From IMG/VR virus record IMGVR_UViG_3300011114_000702, positions 1-26,202 of that record: 26,202 bases of DNA. The stretch is one strand, 5' to 3'. Shown in pieces: positions 21,829-26,202 of the stretch. The position numbers and the translations under genes are program-made. The notes beneath the pieces were generated by a model, which was not told the DNA's origin, did no database searches, and worked only from the letters and a program-made list of their open reading frames with translations. The stretch's first letter is position 1, and each line of letters begins with the position of its first letter. The DNA is from a virus.

Positions 21829-22191
21829 ATGGAAAGAGGAATAGTAAAATCAATAGGAGTTACTAATGCTAGATTGGCGGATGGAATATGCCTAGGAACT
21901 AAAGAATTAACCTTATCTGATACGGCTCAATCTTTATCTTTTACTTCAATAATTACGGCGGACGTTAAATCTGTTTGTATTAAAGTTAAGAAAGCGGGAA
22001 GTCCAACGGATACTACTCATTTATTAAGATATACAATGGTATCTACCGATACTCCAACTACTTCACATGGTATGTGGATGGGAGATGGAGATTATTTTGA
22101 GATTACAAATAACACTAACATACAAGCATTAAAAGTTATTGCGGCAGAGGCTACAATAGCAAGTATATTAACAATAGAATATTACGGATAA
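21829..22191 (+). CDS. small virion or fibre-associated protein
   Basis: A 120-residue beta-rich protein (KELTLSDTAQSLSFTSII; VKSVCIKVKKAGSPTDT; LKVIAAEATIASILTIEYYG) with no helix-rich part, consistent with a small beta-sandwich like those in phage head-decoration or fibre-base proteins. No family named. It begins the fibre/lysis operon after the terminator and -7 box. Its TAA overlaps the ATG of the next gene (TAATG), so the two are translated together. Two CGGCGG-like sites occur here (21956; a near-match at 21876). Confidence 0.6.
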   Translation: MERGIVKSIGVTNARLADGICLGTKELTLSDTAQSLSFTSIITADVKSVCIKVKKAGSPTDTTHLLRYTMVSTDTPTTSHGMWMGDGDYFEITNNTNIQALKVIAAEATIASILTIEYYG

Positions 22192-22910
22192 TGACAAATT
22201 TTAGTAAAAAGAGAAGTATATCTCAGAAATCAGGAAGTGGAATTTATGGGGTTAAAGGAGCTGATATAGCATCTGCAACAACGACTAATTTAGCAGCTTC
22301 AGGTGGAGATTATAACCATATAACAGGAACAACTACTATTACTAGTTTAGGTACTGCTACGTCAGGATTTGAGAAGACATTAGTATTTGACGGAGCTTTA
22401 ATATTAACAAATAGTGCGAATATTATTTTGCCAGGAAATGTAAGTATTACTACGGCGGCAGGAGATACGGCTATATTTAGGAGTGAGGGTTTCGGAGTTT
22501 GGAGGTGTATATCTTATATGAGATATGACGAAACTTATACAAATTATACGCCCTCGTATACAGGGTTTAGCGTGTCTCCGACTATAACATCGGGAGACGC
22601 TAGGTGGAAAATGTTAACAAAAAATACTTGTCATGTAATAATTTGGGCAACTACATCGGGAACCTCAAACGCTACAACTATGACGGTTACATTACCGTTT
22701 ACGGCTGCTTGGACTGGTGGGGCTGGTTTTGGGTTACAACAATCTGTTATGGGAATATTAAATAGTGGCGCTCAAATAAACGGTTCTGTTAGAACTAGAG
22801 TTAGCAGCTCTAATATATTAGATTGTTATAACGGCGTTGTTGGCACGGCTTTTACGGCTAGTGGTGCTAAGGGAGTATTTTTAAATTTCATTTATCAAAT
22901 TGAGATATAA
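22191..22910 (+). CDS. tail fibre or spike protein
   Basis: A 239-residue protein with the fibre-like repeat pattern GADIASATTTNLAASGGDY, then TGTTTITSLGTA, then LTNSANIILPG and TTAAGDTAIFRSEGFGVWR, which is a domain common in phage tail fibres (a beta-helical or triple-stranded segment). The C-terminal half (residues about 125-239) is a Ser/Thr/Gly-rich beta-sandwich, as in receptor-binding tips. Length is short, so it may attach to a larger fibre or act as a short head/tail fibre. It probably recognises host surface glycans. Translationally coupled to both neighbours by TAATG overlaps. Confidence 0.75.
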   Translation: MTNFSKKRSISQKSGSGIYGVKGADIASATTTNLAASGGDYNHITGTTTITSLGTATSGFEKTLVFDGALILTNSANIILPGNVSITTAAGDTAIFRSEGFGVWRCISYMRYDETYTNYTPSYTGFSVSPTITSGDARWKMLTKNTCHVIIWATTSGTSNATTMTVTLPFTAAWTGGAGFGLQQSVMGILNSGAQINGSVRTRVSSSNILDCYNGVVGTAFTASGAKGVFLNFIYQIEI

Positions 22911-23539
22911 TGTCAATGGCAGTAGGTACACCATATATAAAAAAGTTATTTATGAATGGTAATTCTTTAATGGCTAGTGATGCTAATCATACAATTACTA
23001 CGGCTAGATATATACCATTTACTATTTACGCTAATCTTTTAGCATTAAATTATAAAGTGGCTTTATTTGATTACTCAAAAGGTGGGCAGCAACAAACTGA
23101 AATAAATACTATTATGTCTACCCAAATAAATTCTAGTGTTTGCGGAGCGAATGATATAGTTTTAATATGGGAAGGAACTAATGATTTAGGTCTTAATCCT
23201 GCTAAAACAGGCGCCCAAGCATTTGCTGATTTGCAAACTTATGTAAATTATGTAACTCAATTTACATCTAAGATAATTGTATGTACTATAATATCAAGAG
23301 ACGCCGTAGGAGATGCGGCCGACTTAATGACTAGGATAAGCGATTATAATACACTTGTAAGGGCTACTTATACGGGAAATAATCTATGTGATTTAGCTGC
23401 TAATGCTAATTTTGACACAAGAGCTGACGCTAGTATATCGCCTCCTTATGATACAGATAAATTACATTTATTTCAGGCCGGTTGTAATATTGTAATTGGA
23501 TTAATGCAACCTAAAATAGAGTATCTTTTAAATAATTAA
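22910..23539 (+). CDS. SGNH/GDSL-type hydrolase, fibre-associated esterase
   Basis: A 209-residue protein with the SGNH fold signature: G-N-S-L (17-20, Ser19 nucleophile; usual GDSL has Asp where this has Asn18), a Gly block near K-G-G (57-59), G-T-N-D (89-92, oxyanion Asn91) and D-K-L-H (183-186, His186 and Asp183 of the triad). Phage proteins of this type remove acetyl or other ester groups from host surface polysaccharide. Location directly after the fibre gene with overlapping start supports a role at adsorption. A second ATG at 22916 could be the start. No signal peptide. Confidence 0.8.
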   Translation: MSMAVGTPYIKKLFMNGNSLMASDANHTITTARYIPFTIYANLLALNYKVALFDYSKGGQQQTEINTIMSTQINSSVCGANDIVLIWEGTNDLGLNPAKTGAQAFADLQTYVNYVTQFTSKIIVCTIISRDAVGDAADLMTRISDYNTLVRATYTGNNLCDLAANANFDTRADASISPPYDTDKLHLFQAGCNIVIGLMQPKIEYLLNN

Positions 23540-23542
23540 TTT

Positions 23543-23944
23543 ATGGCACTAGTAGATTTAGATAAGACGAGTTTTAAGTTTAAAGATGTAATATGGTTAA
23601 TTTCAGGAGCTTTGATAGTTGCTGGAGGAATATGGAGATTTGAATCTCGTATGAATAAAACTGACGATAATATTGAAGCGTTAGAACTTAAAATAATGTA
23701 TAAGTATGAGTTAGAGATTATTAAGATTAATAATAGAATTGACTTGATAGAAGCTAAGAAATACGCTCAAAGAAAGTTTTTTAAAGCAGATACATTAAGT
23801 TTAAATGATAATAGTTTAGTTCAGAATACGAGAACTAACAACGGCAAGGAGGAGAAAGAGAAGTATCCGCAAGTTTGTTTAATTATGCCTGCGAGAATAG
23901 AATGCCAAAGAAAGAAGTTTAATATTAAAAAATTAGTAGCATGA
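23543..23944 (+). CDS. membrane protein with coiled coil, first gene of lysis cassette
   Basis: A 133-residue protein with one N-terminal membrane span (VIWLISGALIVAGGIW, about residues 16-31), then a coiled-coil-like helix (DDNIEALELKIMYKYELEIIKINNRIDLIEAKK) and a basic Lys-rich C-terminus. Neighbouring genes are the amidase and holin. It may be an inner-membrane spanin component, a second holin or an antiholin; phage proteins with one span followed by a coiled coil occur in all three. It overlaps the amidase start by four bases (ATGA type), which suggests coupled translation. Confidence 0.6.
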   Translation: MALVDLDKTSFKFKDVIWLISGALIVAGGIWRFESRMNKTDDNIEALELKIMYKYELEIIKINNRIDLIEAKKYAQRKFFKADTLSLNDNSLVQNTRTNNGKEEKEKYPQVCLIMPARIECQRKKFNIKKLVA

Positions 23945-24570
23945 GTTCAAAATACACATATATCCTAGACCCAGGACACGGAGGGATGGTTAATAAAAAG
24001 TATGTAACACCAGGAAAACGCTCTCCAAAGTTTGACGATGGTTCTGTTTTATACGAAGGTGTAAATAATAGAGAGATTGTTAAGAAATTAATGATTGCTA
24101 TGGAGGCAGAAGATATCAAATGTATTGATATAGTGGCTTCAGAACAAGATGTGTCACTTCCTATACGCGTAGATAGAGCTAATAATTTAAGTAAAACTAA
24201 ACCATGTATTTACATCTCTATTCACTCAGATGCTAACGGTGATGGAAGTGTTTGGGATAAAGCAAGTGGATTAAGTGTTTATACATCAGTAGGACAAACT
24301 AAAAGTGATGAGTTTGCTCAGTTAGTAATTGATGAGTTGAAAGATAATTTTAAAGATGCTGTTAAGTGGAGAACTGACAGTACAGATAAGGATGAGGATA
24401 AAGAAGAAAACTTTTATGTATTAAAGAATACTAATTGTCCAGCTATTTTATGCGAATTAGGATTCCATACTAATAAAGAAGAGGCTACTAAGATGTTAAC
24501 CGCCGATTGGAAAAATAAAGTGGTGCTATCTATAATTTATGCTATAAAGAAATTTGAACTTAAAAACTAA
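23941..24570 (+). CDS. endolysin, N-acetylmuramoyl-L-alanine amidase (Amidase_3)
   Basis: Cleaves the bond between muramic acid and L-alanine in peptidoglycan at the end of infection. 209 residues, single Amidase_3 domain. Zinc ligands and catalytic Glu are all in place: D-P-G-H-G-G with His13, Glu39 in YEGVNNRE, His95 in ISIHSDA and Glu172 in CELGF. The length equals that of a domain without extra wall-binding modules. No signal peptide, so release through the holin is expected. Stands between the membrane protein gene and the holin gene, five bases before the latter. Confidence 0.92.
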   Translation: MSSKYTYILDPGHGGMVNKKYVTPGKRSPKFDDGSVLYEGVNNREIVKKLMIAMEAEDIKCIDIVASEQDVSLPIRVDRANNLSKTKPCIYISIHSDANGDGSVWDKASGLSVYTSVGQTKSDEFAQLVIDELKDNFKDAVKWRTDSTDKDEDKEENFYVLKNTNCPAILCELGFHTNKEEATKMLTADWKNKVVLSIIYAIKKFELKN

Positions 24571-24575
24571 ATATT

Positions 24576-24833
24576 ATGAAATACATTACATTCAAAAACA
24601 TCTACAATAGATTAGTAGCAGAAGGACCTACTTTCTTTAATAAACTAAGAAAAATCATGTTAGCTTGTGCTGCTTTAGGAGCTGCTTTAGTAACGGCTAG
24701 AAGTCAATATGCTACACAGTTAGCTTTTATTCCTGAGTCGATTGATGGTTACTTAATAGCTATTGGATTAGCAGGTACATTTGTAGCGTCATTAACGGTG
24801 AGTAATCCTGATAGTAATCCAAAAGTAAACTAA
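24576..24833 (+). CDS. holin candidate
   Basis: An 85-residue protein with two hydrophobic spans: KIMLACAALGAALVTA (about 27-42) and GYLIAIGLAGTFVASLTV (about 58-75), a basic N-terminus and a short polar C-terminus (NPDSNPKVN). Two-span class II-like holins have this form. It would form lesions in the inner membrane that let the amidase reach the wall. It follows the endolysin directly and its stop overlaps the spanin-candidate start (TAATG). Confidence rests on topology and position. Confidence 0.75.
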   Translation: MKYITFKNIYNRLVAEGPTFFNKLRKIMLACAALGAALVTARSQYATQLAFIPESIDGYLIAIGLAGTFVASLTVSNPDSNPKVN

Positions 24834-25468
24834 TGGAAGTTTCAGTAATAAAACACTCATTAATCACAATAGGTAAAGGAATAGTAATGCTACTTGCTTT
24901 AGCATTTATATTCACGAGGTTCGGCGGATGCGATAATAATATAACGGTAGAAAAACACGATAATTCTATCTATTTTGCTAAGATGAAAGCGGATAGCATT
25001 AAGTCATTAGCAAATGATATTAAAATTAAAGTATTAGAAGCTAAATTAGCTATTAAAGAACGCACGGAGGATAGTTTAGTTACATTGGCTTACAACACTC
25101 AAAAGAAGGCAGATAAATCAGCTAAAACAGTAAGAGATTTAATTAAGAAAGGTGTATGTGATACAGTAGAAGTATTAATAGCTTTAAATGACTGTGATAG
25201 TGTAAAACAAGCAGATAATAGAGTATTAGCATCTAAAGATTCTACTAATCAAGTATTAAGAGAAGAAAACACTACTTTAAAAGAAGATAATGTATTACAG
25301 AAAGGAATGGTTGATGCCGCACGAATCATATTAAAAAATCAAGCAGAAGACTATAAAACTCTTGAGAAAGAATCTAAGAAAGCATTAAGAAAACAAAAGA
25401 TTAAAACAATAGGCGCTATTATAGTTGCATCAATTACAGAAGTTTTAACTATATTTGCTTTGAAATAA
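24833..25468 (+). CDS. candidate one-piece (unimolecular) spanin
   Basis: A 211-residue protein with the layout of a unimolecular spanin. An N-terminal hydrophobic segment (IVMLLALAFIF, about 17-27) is followed by R-F-G-G-C with Cys33 as a lipobox-like lipidation site, which would anchor it in the outer membrane. A long charged coiled-coil-rich middle (DSIKSLANDIKIKVLEAKLAIKE; REENTTLKEDN) spans the periplasm, and a C-terminal hydrophobic segment (TIGAIIVASITEVLTIFAL, about 191-209) could sit in the inner membrane. Such proteins fuse the two membranes to finish lysis of Gram-negative cells. If Cys33 is not lipidated it would instead be a two-span inner membrane protein. Confidence 0.6.
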   Translation: MEVSVIKHSLITIGKGIVMLLALAFIFTRFGGCDNNITVEKHDNSIYFAKMKADSIKSLANDIKIKVLEAKLAIKERTEDSLVTLAYNTQKKADKSAKTVRDLIKKGVCDTVEVLIALNDCDSVKQADNRVLASKDSTNQVLREENTTLKEDNVLQKGMVDAARIILKNQAEDYKTLEKESKKALRKQKIKTIGAIIVASITEVLTIFALK

Positions 25469-25503
25469 AATATAGGGTCTCAATCTTGAATTTAATTACA
25501 ACT

Positions 25504-25530
25504 AGCCTTGCAGAAATGTGAGGCTTTTTT
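25504..25530 (+). terminator. intrinsic terminator closing the lysis operon
   Basis: AGCCT (25504-25508) pairs with AGGCT (25521-25525), with an inner extension closed by a GAAA tetraloop (25513-25516), followed by six T. Confidence 0.88.
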
Positions 25531-25547
25531 AATTCAAAGTTGAGTTA
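25531..25547. repeat. dyad repeat copy 7
   Basis: AATTCAAAGTTGAGTTA, same form as copy 1 at 1831. It sits right after the terminator and about 49 bases before the next gene. Confidence 0.65.
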
Positions 25548-25595
25548 AAAACCATTAATTATTTTCGTTACATTTGGAGTATAAATAAGTAGAAT

Positions 25596-26202
25596 ATGAC
25601 AACTAAAAAACAGATTATAGACGATGTTCTTATTTTATTAGAAAGATTTTCTCGCTCGGATGACAGCCGTGTAGATGAGACATGGGTTGGATATAAGATA
25701 GAGCAAACAAGAGTTTCAGAAATACTTAAAGAATACAATATAACAGGTGTTATTGACCAAAATTGGTTAATGGACTTCGGTATATATACATTAACTAAAG
25801 TAAATATTTCGGATGACCCAAATGTAGATTTTTGTTCATGCGACATTATGAAGGCTGAAATACCTGAAATAATCAATTTAACAGCATTAGGAGACGGTAA
25901 TTTAGATTTAGGATTAAAGGTTATATCTGCTTGTGGTAAAACTTCTTATACAGCATATCCATTAGAGATGTGGAAACAAATACCTCCTGAACACGTAAGA
26001 GCAATGTTTCATTACTATCAAAGATTCGGAACTACTATTTATGTTAATAAACTTGTTCAAAACCTAAGATTTTTCGGGATACCTGCTACTACTGAAGGAT
26101 TAATGATTAAGAAAACACTACCTGTTATTAGTGGTGGAATTAAGAGTGGGTACTCATATACAGTAAAAGGAACAACAGGATTAGTAGTTTACGATGGAGT
26201 TA
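25596..26202 (+). CDS. neck/ring-like structural protein, right end cut by the window
   Basis: A frame from the ATG at 25596 that is still open at the window end (at least 202 residues). The N-terminus is helical (KKQIIDDVLILLERF; DETWVGYKIEQTRVSEILKEYN), followed by DQNWLMDFGIYTL and a beta-rich part (KAEIPEIINLTALG; YPLEMWKQIPPEHV). This is the layout of neck or ring/adaptor proteins of crAss-like phages as I remember them (an N-terminal helical hairpin, then P-E-I-I-x-L). The leader has GTTACATTTGGAGTATAAATAAG, which resembles the leftward motifs. The rest of the tail genes would follow beyond the window. Confidence 0.65.
   Translation, partial: MTTKKQIIDDVLILLERFSRSDDSRVDETWVGYKIEQTRVSEILKEYNITGVIDQNWLMDFGIYTLTKVNISDDPNVDFCSCDIMKAEIPEIINLTALGDGNLDLGLKVISACGKTSYTAYPLEMWKQIPPEHVRAMFHYYQRFGTTIYVNKLVQNLRFFGIPATTEGLMIKKTLPVISGGIKSGYSYTVKGTTGLVVYDGV

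Noticed and set aside
10791-25468. Tape measure or long-tail assembly genes
   Set aside because: No long helical tape-measure gene or baseplate gene is seen in the window, in line with a short-tailed phage; genes beyond the right edge remain unknown.
25568-25876. Minus-strand 102-codon frame
   Set aside because: It lies opposite the well-formed rightward structural gene starting at 25596, which stays open to the window end.

Overview
The window is AT-rich (roughly one third G+C by eye) and reads as a stretch of a tailed double-stranded DNA phage of a Bacteroidota host, most likely a Flavobacterium-type host. The reasons are A-rich leaders in place of Shine-Dalgarno sites before most start codons, TAnnTTTG-type promoter boxes, short-tailed-phage structural genes, and a large terminase with an R-R-x-G-x-S Walker A and an E-E-A-G Walker B. 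Terminase, portal, scaffold and capsid in that order and size suggest a relative of the crAss-like phages, but this is from memory of the families and was not searched. No integrase, tRNA, rRNA, CRISPR array or insertion sequence is visible.

Layout. (1) 1-1189, rightward: end of an unknown gene, a phage-type C5 DNA methyltransferase and a small winged-helix-like protein. (2) 1203-5395, leftward: a string of very small, mostly unknown genes separated by repeated promoter/leader-like motifs, including a small membrane peptide, a GPW-type phage protein, a possible KTSC-domain protein and a gene split by an in-frame TAA. (3) 5396-6207: an ~800-base control region without a convincing gene, holding three pairs of AGYGGW-type repeats with exactly 20-base spacing, two long degenerate direct repeats and an AT-rich block; it is a candidate replication origin or operator array. 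(4) 6208-10172, rightward: small unknown genes, then a 262-aa protein paired with a PD-(D/E)XK nuclease, a small lipoprotein-like gene and a terminator. (5) 10243-21742: packaging and head genes (putative small terminase, large terminase, portal, scaffold, major capsid, an HeH-tailed protein, a neck-like protein and a 530-aa virion protein), interrupted by one leftward moron-like gene at 17822-18004. (6) 21829-25468: fibre/receptor proteins, an SGNH hydrolase and a lysis cassette (membrane protein, zinc amidase, holin, one-piece spanin candidate). (7) from 25596: a structural, neck/ring-like gene cut by the window edge.

The genes form a divergent plan: a leftward early-type block and a rightward block start from the 5.4-6.2 kb region, and late rightward units are each closed by a hairpin terminator (10190, 17789, 19225, 21763, 25504). 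Four distinct short DNA motifs recur outside what coding explains: strand-biased CGGCGG hexamers, a 17-base AACTCAACTTTGAGTTA dyad at gene borders, a GTAACCTTT-N15-TATAA promoter-like module, and leftward GGAAYTATAAT / AACCCCTTAAT leader elements. These are the main candidates for undescribed biology here.
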